64,000 nt of DNA from an uncultured Chryseobacterium sp. (GTDB lineage Bacteria > Bacteroidota > Bacteroidia > Flavobacteriales > Weeksellaceae). The notes under the pieces are model-generated. The model did not search any database. It worked only from the letters and a program-made list of their open reading frames with translations, and was not told where the DNA came from. The stretch spans positions 62,001-126,000 of the forward strand of contig CAJYWD010000036.1 in the NCBI GenBank assembly GCA_913778505.1. The letters are read 5' to 3'. Made by a program: the position numbers and the translations under genes. Shown one piece after another: positions 50,988-60,624 of this stretch (the first letter of the stretch is position 1; every line of letters begins with the position of its first letter).

Positions 50988-53765
50988 TTACTTGAAATTG
51001 AATTTTACAGTGAACATAAATTGGCTTGGGCGGATGTTGTAAGTTTGATAAACTGTATTCTGCTGATCTACATTTACATTGACAATTTCATAGACTTTTC
51101 TGTTGCTGATATTCAACCATTTGAATTCGAAATCGATTTTTTTCTTGACCCAAGTATATTGGTAAGATAAATCAAAGAATGGATTCTTGTAAGTATTACC
51201 TTCCGTGGAGGTTACACTATTATCCCAATTGAATCCGAATGTATGATTGTCCGAAGGATAAATGTATGCAGCAAGATTGTGATTCCACCCAGAACTTCTT
51301 TGAGCCGTATTTTGAGTAGCGTTTTCATTTCTGTTCCAGTTCATGCTGATATTATAATCCACACTCAGCCAGCTGAAATAGGTATTATTGAATTTGGCCG
51401 TCCAGGTTTGTGTATTGACCTTGCTTCTGATGGCTTTATCATTAAAATAACTAAACGGATTGGTATCCCTATTGGTAAAGCTTGTAGAAATATTGGACTT
51501 GAATTTTGGAAAATATTTCCCGATTTCTGCACTCTCTGATTGTGTTCTGACAGTGTTTGGAATAATAACCAGACCAATAGTTCCGCCTATTCCGCTGGTC
51601 TCAAATGTTTGTGCCAAATTCTTTTTTACCGTACCGTAATTATATCTAACATTGAAGAATAGGTTGTTCAGCGGATTTCTGTATTCTAATCTTGTTCCTA
51701 TATTTCGGTTAAGATATTCCGGCATTTTTGAATTACTCAAATCAGCCACATATCGTCTGGAAAGATTGCCCGCAGATGTCAGCATATTGCCGCCATACAA
51801 AAATCCGAAGTTACCGAAATCATAACTCTGGCTGGCAAATACCCAATATTTAAAGAACGATGCAAAGTCGTAGCTTGCAAAAAACGTTGGTTCCAGAGCT
51901 GTCTTTGTTTTGTTGGCAGTCTGATTATAAATATTATCCTGATACTTGATGCTGTAAAAATTGAAAGGAACAGTCAGGTTCAGGTTTATTCTTTCAGATT
52001 TATAATTGATTCCAACCTGTGTGTAAGGTGTGATTTCATTCCAATCCGCATTGTTTTGGAAACCGCCGTTTTCTGGTTTGGTTGCAGTTGGCAAAACCTC
52101 GTAAGAATTATTTCTAAGTCCAAATAATTCAGATTTCAGATTATTAAAGTTGATATTTAAACCGGCTTCTGGCGTAAAAGTCCACTTCCTGTAGCTGAAG
52201 CCTACCGAGGCAGAATGATTGACTTCCAATGTTTCGGAAAGTGCATATTGCTTATATTTCGAATAGATTCCGCCTAAGTTCGAATCACCTCCCAAAAGCG
52301 GAACAAATGCGTCCGTATAGGTTGCAGGATCTACGGTCATATTTTGTTTGTCTTTCTGATATTTGAAGTAACTCATGACATTCAGCAATTTATCTTTCCA
52401 AGGAACAATGGTGCTTAATGAATTCTGAAAACTTCCCGAAGGTGATTCCAAAGATTGATTGCCGGCAATATAACCGCCTACTGGAGGGTTTCCAACTTTT
52501 GGACGATCTACTCCTGAAAACCCGTTGCTGGAATTCCAGAAACCATTCCAGGTCGTGGTGTTTTTGAAGAATCCTTTTTTGGCATTTTTGGTAAATATCA
52601 ATTCTGCCTTCGAGGAATTGGTGTAGAAGTTATTGCTTCTGGATTGTTCAAAAGTTTTGCCAGCCAATTCAGCATCTTTATGGTCAAGATTATAAACTGT
52701 TTTGCTTCTAGAATCTCTTTCTACGTCATTATAAGTGTAGTTGGCATTCGCCTTCAGCTCCCATTCTTTATTTTTAAATGGATTGGTCAATAAGTTTGCC
52801 GAGAAGAAATGAACATTGTTCAATAAATATCTTTTCTCCGGAACATCAGGCACGCCCGCTGTTTCTATGTTTGTCCAGGATTGCTGTGCGGCCTGGCTTC
52901 TGCGGCCTTCCCAACGGCTTCCGAAGGCAAGTAGATTGCCTTCCCGTTCCACACTTTCGCCATTATTATTAGCCTTATAATTCACGACCCACTGGTTTTT
53001 CTGTCCAAAAAACATAGGCGTCAGTTTCACATTCCACAATAATGGACTAAAGCCTGCGCCTATCTCGCCACGCCCGGTCATCGTTACCGATTTTTTTAGT
53101 TTGATGTTAAGAGCTGCTTGTTCAGACGGCACTTTGTCCCGTAGAATACTTACTGGCTGGTGATTTTCCAGAACTTCTACTTTAGAAACCGCATCTTTTG
53201 GCAAGGAATTATTTACCGTTCCATAGCCGCCTTCCATCAGGTCTTTTCCGTTGACATAGAATTTATTGATCGCCTCGCCTTGATAAAGGACGGTTCCGTC
53301 TTTATTAACTTCGATGCCCGGGATTTTCTTCAGAACATCGGCAAGTGTTCTGTCGTTTTTATTCTCGAAAGATTTAAGGTCATACGAAATGGTATCTCCT
53401 TTTTTGGTGATCAGTTTGGTTTTAAGCCTTACTTCCTGGATTTCCGTTGCCTGGGAATCCATCGAAAAGTTAAGTTTCTGATCCTCATTTTTTATCGTTT
53501 GTGTAATGGGTTTTTGATTGAAAGCCTTGATTTTCAAATCAAGATTGCTTTCGGGAGAATTGAAGGTAACCTTATATTCCCCTTTGGAATTGGAAATACC
53601 ATAAGCCAGAATCGCATTCTTGCCGGGTTCCTCAATGGTCACGCTGGCACTGGCCAGTGGTTTTCCGTCTGCATCATTGATAATTCCAGAGATGGTTTTC
53701 TGCGCAAAAACCAAGGCCGTAGACATCAGCATCAAAAAGACAAGTAGAACTTTTTTCATAATCAA
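50988..53765 (-). CDS. TonB-dependent receptor-like outer-membrane barrel (Omp_b-brl_3 type)
   Basis: 925 residues. A signal peptide (MIMKKVLLVFLMLMSTALVFAQ) precedes a CarboxypepD_reg-like domain (about 23-105; GIINDADGKPLASASVTIEE), a plug-like segment (about 120-215; FENKNDRTLADVLKKIPGIEVNKDG, FYVNGKDLMEGGYG) and a large beta-barrel ending FMFTVKFNFK with a terminal aromatic pattern. The plug and barrel resemble the group of TonB-like barrels that travel with GLPGLI proteins. The substrate is unknown. The ligand is likely small or peptidic because no SusD-like lipoprotein is present. Confidence 0.88.
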   Translation of the reverse strand: MIMKKVLLVFLMLMSTALVFAQKTISGIINDADGKPLASASVTIEEPGKNAILAYGISNSKGEYKVTFNSPESNLDLKIKAFNQKPITQTIKNEDQKLNFSMDSQATEIQEVRLKTKLITKKGDTISYDLKSFENKNDRTLADVLKKIPGIEVNKDGTVLYQGEAINKFYVNGKDLMEGGYGTVNNSLPKDAVSKVEVLENHQPVSILRDKVPSEQAALNIKLKKSVTMTGRGEIGAGFSPLLWNVKLTPMFFGQKNQWVVNYKANNNGESVEREGNLLAFGSRWEGRRSQAAQQSWTNIETAGVPDVPEKRYLLNNVHFFSANLLTNPFKNKEWELKANANYTYNDVERDSRSKTVYNLDHKDAELAGKTFEQSRSNNFYTNSSKAELIFTKNAKKGFFKNTTTWNGFWNSSNGFSGVDRPKVGNPPVGGYIAGNQSLESPSGSFQNSLSTIVPWKDKLLNVMSYFKYQKDKQNMTVDPATYTDAFVPLLGGDSNLGGIYSKYKQYALSETLEVNHSASVGFSYRKWTFTPEAGLNINFNNLKSELFGLRNNSYEVLPTATKPENGGFQNNADWNEITPYTQVGINYKSERINLNLTVPFNFYSIKYQDNIYNQTANKTKTALEPTFFASYDFASFFKYWVFASQSYDFGNFGFLYGGNMLTSAGNLSRRYVADLSNSKMPEYLNRNIGTRLEYRNPLNNLFFNVRYNYGTVKKNLAQTFETSGIGGTIGLVIIPNTVRTQSESAEIGKYFPKFKSNISTSFTNRDTNPFSYFNDKAIRSKVNTQTWTAKFNNTYFSWLSVDYNISMNWNRNENATQNTAQRSSGWNHNLAAYIYPSDNHTFGFNWDNSVTSTEGNTYKNPFFDLSYQYTWVKKKIDFEFKWLNISNRKVYEIVNVNVDQQNTVYQTYNIRPSQFMFTVKFNFK

Positions 53766-53980
53766 TAGTTATATCACTAAATTGTTAGTAATGGAAAATC
53801 GGAAATTGTTACAAACTTTTTATTGGAGTTAGAAAAAGAGATGGGGTTAAATTCTGTTCTGAGTCTGCAAGCATCGATGTAATGAATGTTTGCTATTTAT
53901 TTTAATTATAAATCTGAACCTTGATTTTTAATCTTTTCCATTGAAAATTTAATAAATTTGTGGCTTAATATTTAATTAAT

Positions 53981-54865
53981 ATGGGAATCATTCTAAAACC
54001 AATTGATATAGTTGATGATATTACCAAAGAGGAGTTCTTTGAGAAATACCTGAAGCCGCGCAAACCGGTGGTTATCAAAAATATGGCAAGGAAATGGCCG
54101 GCCTACCAGAAGTGGACCATGGAGTATATGAAGCAGACGGTAGGAGATGTAGAGGTTCCTTTATACGATAGTTCCAAGGCAGATCCTGCAGCGCCTATCA
54201 ATGCGTCTGCGGCCAAGATGAAGTTTGCAGATTATATTGATTTAATAGAAAGCGAGCCTACCGATTTGAGAATTTTCCTATTCGACCCGATAAAACAGGC
54301 ACCAAAATTACTGGACGATTATATCTTTCCAAAGGAGCTGATGGGCGGTTTTCTGGATAAATACCCGAATATGTTTTTCGGAGGAAAAGGTTCTGTGACT
54401 TTCCTGCATTACGATATCGATATGGCGCACATCTTCCACACGCATTTCAACGGACGGAAGCATATCCTGCTTTTCGATTACAAATGGAAAGACAGATTGT
54501 ACCAGATTCCTTACGCAACTTATGCTTTGGAGGACTATGATATCGAGCATCCCGATTTTACCAAATTTCCCGCTCTGGACGGTGTAGAAGGTATCGAATG
54601 TTTCCTGGAGCACGGCGATACATTATTTATGCCGACAGGTTACTGGCACTGGATGAAATATCTGGACGGCAGTTTCTCAATTTCCTTAAGAGCCTGGGAC
54701 AAAAGCTGGGCCGTGAAAGCCCACTCACTTTGGAATCTGACGGTTCAACGTAATTTCGATAATTTTATGAAGCGAAATTTCAAAGCCAAATATATGACCT
54801 GGAAAGAGAAGAAAGCCATTGAAAGAGCCGATTATGCCTTGAAAAAAGGCCTTCCGAAAAGATAA
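53981..54865 (+). CDS. Cupin-like (JmjC-related, Cupin_8) protein
   Basis: 294 residues, cytoplasmic. The N-terminal segment (FFEKYLKPRKPVVIKNMARKWPAY) and GGKGSVTFLHYDIDMAHIFHTHFNGRKHILLF near residues 140-175 match Cupin_8/JmjC-like 2-oxoglutarate/Fe(II) hydroxylases. Metal ligands are plausibly His and Asp of HYDID, with a later His in LFMPTGYWHWMKYL. The substrate is unknown; relatives hydroxylate proteins or tRNA. A TAAATTTG -7-like word lies at 53953-53960, but no well-spaced TTG is present. Confidence 0.85.
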   Translation: MGIILKPIDIVDDITKEEFFEKYLKPRKPVVIKNMARKWPAYQKWTMEYMKQTVGDVEVPLYDSSKADPAAPINASAAKMKFADYIDLIESEPTDLRIFLFDPIKQAPKLLDDYIFPKELMGGFLDKYPNMFFGGKGSVTFLHYDIDMAHIFHTHFNGRKHILLFDYKWKDRLYQIPYATYALEDYDIEHPDFTKFPALDGVEGIECFLEHGDTLFMPTGYWHWMKYLDGSFSISLRAWDKSWAVKAHSLWNLTVQRNFDNFMKRNFKAKYMTWKEKKAIERADYALKKGLPKR

Positions 54866-54887
54866 TTTAGATTTAATTTTTGAACAA

Positions 54888-54920
54888 AAAAATGCAGCTA
54901 AAAAACTTAGCTGCATTTTT
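54888..54920. terminator. Bidirectional terminator between cupin and gdhA
   Basis: A 14-bp perfect stem (AAAAATGCAGCTAA/TTAGCTGCATTTTT) with a 5-base loop, serving convergent genes. Confidence 0.92.
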
Positions 54921-54939
54921 ATTTATATTCAAGTTCTGA

Positions 54940-56298
54940 TTACACCACACCTTGCGCCAGCATTGCTTCAGCCACTTTTACAAAGCCTGCGATGTTTGCA
55001 CCTTTCACATAGTTCACATAACCGTTGTCTTCTTTTCCGTAATCTCTACAAGCCTTGTGGATGCCGATCATAATCTCTTTCAGCCTGGCATCAACTTCCT
55101 CCGAAGTCCAGTTCAGCCTGATGGAGTTCTGCGTCATTTCCAGTCCGGAAGTGGCAACACCACCTGCGTTGGACGCTTTTCCTGGTGAGAATAACACCTG
55201 ATTGTCCAGGAAGTAATTAATGGCTTCCAGCGTAGAAGGCATATTCGCAGCTTCTGTTACACAAAGACAGCCATTTGCTACCAATTTAATTGCATCTTCC
55301 AAATCCAGCTCATTTTGTGTTGCACAAGGGAAAGCTACATCACATTTCACTTCCCAAGGGCGTTTCCCGGCGTGGAACTCAGCAGATGGATATTTGGTCA
55401 CATAATCTTCCGCCCGGTTATTTCCGGTAGCTCTCAGTTCCAGAAGGTAATCGATTTTTTCTCCGGAGATGCCGTCTTTATCATAAATATAGCCGTCCGG
55501 TCCGGAAACGGTCAATACTTTTCCGCCCAGTTCCGTGAATTTTTTTACCACACCCCAGGCCACGTTTCCGAAACCTGAAACCGTTGCTGTTTTCCCTTCG
55601 ATTTTCTCACCGATGGTTTTCAGCATCTGCTCGGCAAAATAAACTACACCGTAGCCTGTCGCCTCCGGTCTTATGAGTGAACCTCCGTACGCAAGACCTT
55701 TTCCGGTCAAAACTCCGGTAAATTCATTTCTGATTTTCTTATACATCCCGAAAAGGTAACCAATCTCTCTGGCGCCCACACCAATGTCTCCGGCAGGAAC
55801 GTCTGTTTCCGGGCCGATATGTTTGCAAAGCTCCGTCATAAAAGCCTGGCAGAAACGCATCACTTCCATATCGGATTTACCCTGAGGGTCGAAGTCAGAA
55901 CCTCCTTTTCCTCCACCCATCGGAAGCGTCGTCAGACTGTTTTTGAAAACCTGCTCGAAGGCGAGAAATTTCAGAACACTAAGGTTCACCGTTGGATGAA
56001 AACGGATTCCGCCTTTATAAGGACCGATGGCAGAGTTCATCTGGATTCTGAAACCTCGGTTCACCTGGATTTCCCCTTTGTCATCAATCCAAGGCACACG
56101 GAAAATAATTACTCTTTCCGGCTCGGCCATTCTCTCCAGGAGCTTCATTCCGGTATATTCTTTTCTGGTGGCGATGAACGGGATAACCGTCACTGCAACT
56201 TCCTTTACGGCTTGGATAAATTCTGGTTCATTAGGATTCTTGGCTTCAATTTTAGCCATAAATTCCTGAATCTTTTGTTCAACGTTATAGTGTTCCAT
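54940..56298 (-). CDS. gdhA: NADP-type glutamate dehydrogenase
   Basis: 452 residues; interconverts 2-oxoglutarate plus ammonia and glutamate. Typical blocks are IFRVPWIDDKGEIQVNRGFRIQMNSAIGPYKGGIRFHP, LPMGGGKGGSDFDP with the catalytic Lys, DVPAGDIGVGAREIGYLFG, TGYG and the Rossmann loop VSGFGNVAWG, then PCATQNELD and AANMPST. Size and motifs fit the hexameric NADP-dependent class (E. coli GdhA type). It probably has its own promoter; the terminator is shared with the cupin gene. Confidence 0.96.
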   Translation of the reverse strand: MEHYNVEQKIQEFMAKIEAKNPNEPEFIQAVKEVAVTVIPFIATRKEYTGMKLLERMAEPERVIIFRVPWIDDKGEIQVNRGFRIQMNSAIGPYKGGIRFHPTVNLSVLKFLAFEQVFKNSLTTLPMGGGKGGSDFDPQGKSDMEVMRFCQAFMTELCKHIGPETDVPAGDIGVGAREIGYLFGMYKKIRNEFTGVLTGKGLAYGGSLIRPEATGYGVVYFAEQMLKTIGEKIEGKTATVSGFGNVAWGVVKKFTELGGKVLTVSGPDGYIYDKDGISGEKIDYLLELRATGNNRAEDYVTKYPSAEFHAGKRPWEVKCDVAFPCATQNELDLEDAIKLVANGCLCVTEAANMPSTLEAINYFLDNQVLFSPGKASNAGGVATSGLEMTQNSIRLNWTSEEVDARLKEIMIGIHKACRDYGKEDNGYVNYVKGANIAGFVKVAEAMLAQGVV

Positions 56299-56478
56299 TG
56301 TTCTATAATTATGACAACAAATTTAATTTTATTTTCAAATTTTGCAAGTAATATTTTGATTTTTATTGAAAAATTAATGATATTACAGAAGTTTTTTGCT
56401 TATTGTATAATTTATTGTTTTGTGTTAAGAATTATTGAACCGAATGTTAAATTATTTCAAGTTTTCGGAAAGCCTGGT

Positions 56479-57594
56479 TTAAGTATTTCGAAGATATTGC
56501 CTTCCGGAAAGACATTTGATATAGCCGTAAATTTCCAAATCCAAAAGAATCGGTAAAAGCTTATGATGCAGAATGTTAGTTTTGTCAGCAATCTCATCAA
56601 GAGCGTAGGGCTGCTCATAATCCAGCAGATCCAGAATTTTCTGATGATCCTGTTTGTCTGCAGGCAGCTGAATTTTTTCCCTTTCTTTCGGAAACAGTTC
56701 TGATTGTATATTTAAATTAAGACTGTCTATAAGCGACCGGACATTAACGATGGCCGCTGCTTTATTCACCGCAATGAGATGGTTGCATCCCTGGCTGTAC
56801 GGGTCCGTAATCTTTCCAGGCAGAGCATAGACATCCCGGTTATAATGATTAGCTGCTGTCACCGTAGTAACGGATCCGCCGCCATAAGCAGTTTCCACTA
56901 CAATCAACTGGGGTGAAAGCCCTGCAATAATGCGGTTGCGCTGCAGAAAATACTCCTTGCTGCTGCCATCGAAGGTCGCATACTGCGAGATCATTGCGCC
57001 GCCATTATCCAGAATTCTGCGGATAAGATTTTTATTCGATGCAGGATAAATTTTATCCAGGCTCTGCGCCATTACCGCAATGGTAGGAAGTTTATTTTTC
57101 AGTGTTTCTTCGTGCACGCAGGTATCCGCGCCCAGTGCGAGCCCGCTTACGGTAGCGATATTGGAGCCGCTCAGTTCCGCCAGTAATTCCTGAATGAATT
57201 GTTTGCCATAAGCAGTCAGCTTTCTGGTTCCGACGATGCTGACAGGATTGACCTGATTGTCAATTGGACCTTTGCAGAATAGCAGCAAAGGTGCATCTTC
57301 GCAATTCATAAGATGTTTCGGATATTCAGAATCATATTGGGAAATGATGCGGATCGCTTTTTTCTCGCACAGCTGCAGCTCTTTTTCAGCTATGAGAAGC
57401 AATTCCTTCTTGCCGATGTCCTGGACACTTGCCACGCCGATGCCGGAAATATTCTGGAGTGATTTTTTGGTAGATTCCCAGACCGCTTTGGCAGAACCTC
57501 TGGTCTGAATCAGCTTTCTGAGATTGGCGTTGCCGATGTTTTTGCACTGCCGCAACGCAAGTATATATAGGTAATCTTCCGGAAACATTATCAT
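56479..57594 (-). CDS. dprA: DNA-processing protein DprA (Smf)
   Basis: 371 residues. DprA loads RecA on single-stranded DNA taken up in natural transformation. It has a helix-hairpin-helix-like N terminus (ISGIGVASVQDI), the Rossmann-fold core with VGTRKLTAYGKQ, TVSGLALGADTCVHEETL, FLQRNRIIAGLSPQLIVVETAYGGGSVTTVTAANHYNRDVYALPG, and a C-terminal winged helix (about 300-371). The rhomboid gene lies 27 bp upstream on the same strand. Confidence 0.94.
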   Translation of the reverse strand: MIMFPEDYLYILALRQCKNIGNANLRKLIQTRGSAKAVWESTKKSLQNISGIGVASVQDIGKKELLLIAEKELQLCEKKAIRIISQYDSEYPKHLMNCEDAPLLLFCKGPIDNQVNPVSIVGTRKLTAYGKQFIQELLAELSGSNIATVSGLALGADTCVHEETLKNKLPTIAVMAQSLDKIYPASNKNLIRRILDNGGAMISQYATFDGSSKEYFLQRNRIIAGLSPQLIVVETAYGGGSVTTVTAANHYNRDVYALPGKITDPYSQGCNHLIAVNKAAAIVNVRSLIDSLNLNIQSELFPKEREKIQLPADKQDHQKILDLLDYEQPYALDEIADKTNILHHKLLPILLDLEIYGYIKCLSGRQYLRNT

Positions 57595-57621
57595 CTGTGT
57601 ATTTCCACGAAATTAAGAAAT

Positions 57622-58398
57622 TTATTGTTCTCTTTTTCGGATTTCGTCCAGATATTCCCAGATATTTTCCTGTTTCAGCTGAGGGAGCTCTTCAAAATCT
57701 TCGGGATGATTGGCAATGTATTGCTGCCACATTTTGTCATCGCGCTCATTGTAATAATTCGGATATTCCCAGATGTATTTGCGTTTTTTCTCTTCACCAA
57801 TCTTCCTGAAAATAATGGCTAGTATTACCCCAGTGATGCTCCCTGCAAGGTGAGACTGCCAGCTGATGCGGCTTGGCTCCTCCAGCTGCGAAAAGAATTC
57901 TTCGGGAAAAATGCCCCAGATCAAACTCCCGTAGTATAGCGCAACCACCATGGAAATTGTCAGCAGTTTCATATTCCAGCGGAAAACACCACTGAAAAAG
58001 ATAAAAAATGCCAGCATATAAACCAGTCCGCTGGCGCCAATGATACAGCTATAATTCCACGCTCCTGTGACAATGTCTATCGGCGGCAGCATCCAAACCA
58101 GAAGTCCCGAAGCAATCCAACCAATCAGAAAAATCCTGACGGCAATTTTGGGATAAAATTCGAACAACAGAAACAGAAGAATCGCAATGGGCAGAGAGTT
58201 GCCGACAATATGGTCGAAACTGCCATGCAAAAGCGGAGCGAAAAGGATGCCCTTCAATCCCTGAGGCATAAGCGGAATGAGTGCACCGTTACAACCCTCC
58301 ACCAATCCGAGATTCTGAAAAAGATAGCCAGCCCACATCAGCGCCAGCATGATGAAAGGGACTAGTAATGCCCGGAAGTTGATAGATTTTAGTAACAT
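57622..58398 (-). CDS. Rhomboid family intramembrane serine protease
   Basis: 258 residues from the ATG at 58398 (MLLKSINFRALLVPF); the open frame extends 19 codons upstream. Six or so membrane helices are visible. Rhomboid landmarks: HGSFDHIVGN (HxxxN motif, about 85-94), the catalytic serine in GASGLVYML (about 150), and the histidine in SHLAGSITGV (about 205-214). The C-terminal region beyond residue 220 is soluble and charged. Substrates are unknown. It is followed by dprA 27 bp downstream. Confidence 0.92.
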   Translation of the reverse strand: MLLKSINFRALLVPFIMLALMWAGYLFQNLGLVEGCNGALIPLMPQGLKGILFAPLLHGSFDHIVGNSLPIAILLFLLFEFYPKIAVRIFLIGWIASGLLVWMLPPIDIVTGAWNYSCIIGASGLVYMLAFFIFFSGVFRWNMKLLTISMVVALYYGSLIWGIFPEEFFSQLEEPSRISWQSHLAGSITGVILAIIFRKIGEEKKRKYIWEYPNYYNERDDKMWQQYIANHPEDFEELPQLKQENIWEYLDEIRKREQ

Positions 58399-58539
58399 TG
58401 ATTTTAGCTTCACAATTTTACAGCCAATGTACAGAAGAGGTAATTTTGTCTGCAAAAAATACCGTATAATTCAATTTTTGGTTATAAAGTCATATTTTAC
58501 AAAGTTTAGTTTTATTATTTTTGCTTAAAATTTTGGTTA

Positions 58540-59649
58540 ATGAAAAAGATCCTGTTTTTTTTTGTGTTGATTTTAGGTTGGGCTGCTAATGCACAAGAAG
58601 TTGATTATCAAAAGGTCATAGACTCGATTGCACAGAAGAGATGGGATTCTACGGCTCTTGACCTGGACAGCCTTGCCAATCCGAAAGTGGTAGACATCCA
58701 CGCCATTCGTAAAGATTCAGTAAAATTAGCCAATAATGTGGTGATTGTTCCGAACAATAATGATAACAGTCCGCTGACGCCGTCGTCCATTCTGAGTCTT
58801 CCCACTCTGAAACGTTGGTTTCTCTTCGGGCAGAACAGTTTGGTTTTTAATCAATCTTCGTTTGCCAACTGGTATGCCGGCGGGAATAACAATATTGGGG
58901 TAATCGGGAAGATCAACTATAATATTGTCTACAAAAAAGACAGACATTACCTGGACAACAATATCCAGATGGGTTATGGTTTTGTTTCATCTACAGGACA
59001 GTCTACACGGAAAACAGACGATTACATTAATATCATGACCAATTATGGTTACGAGCTTGCGCAGCATTATTATCTCTCCACAGGTTTTCAGTTTCTCTCG
59101 CAGTTTACGGCAGGTTATAATTATTCCAACACGCCGGATCCAGTTTTCGATGACAGAATTTCCAAATTTATGGCGCCGGGCTACCTGAACATTGGTATCG
59201 GTCTGTCCTATAATCCTAATGAAAACTTTCAGGTCATTGCCCGTCCTGTGAATGGAAAATTCACTTTTGTGCTGGATGAGAAACTGCAGACTGCGGGTAC
59301 GTATGGTCTGGAGCGCGACGGTCAAAGTGTAAGAACCGAGCTGGGTGCCATGGTGAACGTGCTTTACAAACTCAAACTTTTCAAAGATGCGACGTTCATT
59401 AATCAAGTCAATTTTTTCAGTAATTATCTTCAGCATTCCGAGCGTGTGGACATTAACTACAGCGGTAGTTTGAATCTTAAGTTTAATAAATACATCACCA
59501 CAGTTGTGACCCTGGAAATGATGTATGACCATGACCAGATCAAAAGACTTCAGAGAAAGCAAACTCTGGGTGTGGGCGTAACGTATAATCTCGGATACAA
59601 AGTAGAACGCGACAACAGAAGCGGAATTATAAAACCATTTGTCAACTAA
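58540..59649 (+). CDS. DUF3078 domain protein, copy 1
   Basis: 369 residues; signal peptide MKKILFFFVLILGWAANAQ. A 75-residue linker is followed by the DUF3078 barrel-like domain, beginning WFLFGQNSLVFNQSSFANWYAGGNNNIG and including a FMAPGYLNIGIGLSYNPNENF block and ending in strands (TLGVGVTYNLGYKVE). DUF3078 proteins are predicted outer-membrane beta-barrels of Bacteroidota with unknown function. The domain is clearly paralogous to the gene 40 bp downstream, which lacks the linker. Confidence 0.88.
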   Translation: MKKILFFFVLILGWAANAQEVDYQKVIDSIAQKRWDSTALDLDSLANPKVVDIHAIRKDSVKLANNVVIVPNNNDNSPLTPSSILSLPTLKRWFLFGQNSLVFNQSSFANWYAGGNNNIGVIGKINYNIVYKKDRHYLDNNIQMGYGFVSSTGQSTRKTDDYINIMTNYGYELAQHYYLSTGFQFLSQFTAGYNYSNTPDPVFDDRISKFMAPGYLNIGIGLSYNPNENFQVIARPVNGKFTFVLDEKLQTAGTYGLERDGQSVRTELGAMVNVLYKLKLFKDATFINQVNFFSNYLQHSERVDINYSGSLNLKFNKYITTVVTLEMMYDHDQIKRLQRKQTLGVGVTYNLGYKVERDNRSGIIKPFVN

Positions 59650-59671
59650 TCCATGGTAATTCATATATTTG
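59639..59671 (+). promoter_or_regulatory. Flavobacterial-type promoter of the second DUF3078 gene
   Basis: TTG at 59639-59641, spacer of 22, then TATATTTG at 59664-59671 (TAnnTTTG), 18 bp before the ATG at 59690. It overlaps the stop of the first copy. Confidence 0.5.
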
Positions 59672-59689
59672 TTTCATTAAAACAGATGT

Positions 59690-60595
59690 ATGAAAAAACT
59701 ACTAATTTCTGCCGCGCTTCTTGCGGCCTTCAAAACATTCGCACAGGAACAGCCTGTTCAGGACACTGCAAAAGCCTGGTCTATCGTAGGCCAGAATACT
59801 TTGATGCTTAATCAATCCGCATTTTCAAATTGGGGGGCCGGTGGAGCCAATAATATCGGGTGGCAAGCAGGTGTGAACTATAACCTGACCTATGAAAAAG
59901 ATAAGGATCTTTGGGAGAATCTCATTGTTCTTGGTTATGGGATGAACAATACACAAGGTGTAGGCAACAGAAAAACGCAGGACGTTGTGAATCTTTCTAC
60001 TAACTACGGACGGAAGATCTCCGATAACTGGTATGCTTCTGTGGGCGCAGGGTTAATTACACAGTTTGCGCCGGGTTACAACGATGGCAATAATCCCGAT
60101 GCGACTAAAATATCCAATTTTATGGCACCTGGCTATCTCAATCTGGGGGCAGGATTCACGTACAAACCTTCCGATAATTTTACCATGACGCTGCGCCCTG
60201 CCAACGCCAGATTTACTTTTGTACTGGACAAAGATTTACAATGGGCAGGAAATTACGGCTTGAAAAATGATGGCGATTCTATGTTGTTCCAATTCGGTTT
60301 CCTGGGAACTGCTCAGTATAAAGTCAAGCTGATGGAAAATATCACATTGCAAAACAGCGGCTCCGTATTCTCCAATTATCTGGATCATCCGGAAAGGCTG
60401 GTGCTGGCTTACAGCGGAATCCTGAATATGAAAGTCAACCGGTATATTTCCACAAATGTGACTTTGGATTTGTTGTATGATCATAATCAAATTAAGAGAA
60501 CACAATTAAAACAAACCTTAGGAATTGGTCTAGCTTATAATATTGATAACGGCAAGAAACGCTCCGATGACAAAAGAAATCAGAGTTGGAAATAA
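59690..60595 (+). CDS. DUF3078 domain protein, copy 2
   Basis: 301 residues; signal peptide MKKLLISAALLAAFKTFAQ. The domain parallels copy 1: WSIVGQNTLMLNQSAFSNWGAGGANNIG, FMAPGYLNLGAGFTYKPSDNF and TLGIGLAYNIDNG align directly, so the two arose by tandem duplication. It is predicted to be an outer-membrane barrel. It has its own promoter-like sequence within the end of copy 1 and a terminator directly after its stop. Confidence 0.88.
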   Translation: MKKLLISAALLAAFKTFAQEQPVQDTAKAWSIVGQNTLMLNQSAFSNWGAGGANNIGWQAGVNYNLTYEKDKDLWENLIVLGYGMNNTQGVGNRKTQDVVNLSTNYGRKISDNWYASVGAGLITQFAPGYNDGNNPDATKISNFMAPGYLNLGAGFTYKPSDNFTMTLRPANARFTFVLDKDLQWAGNYGLKNDGDSMLFQFGFLGTAQYKVKLMENITLQNSGSVFSNYLDHPERLVLAYSGILNMKVNRYISTNVTLDLLYDHNQIKRTQLKQTLGIGLAYNIDNGKKRSDDKRNQSWK

Positions 60596-60624
60596 AAAAA
60601 GCGGAGATTAATTCTCCGCTTTTT
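60596..60624. terminator. Bidirectional terminator between DUF3078 and msrA
   Basis: Stem AAAAAGCGGAGA/TCTCCGCTTTTT with a 5-base loop. It overlaps the last codons and stop of msrA at 60608. Confidence 0.88.

Noticed and set aside
55819..56556. A 245-codon plus-strand open frame
   Set aside because: It is the antisense shadow of gdhA, running into the gap beyond its start.
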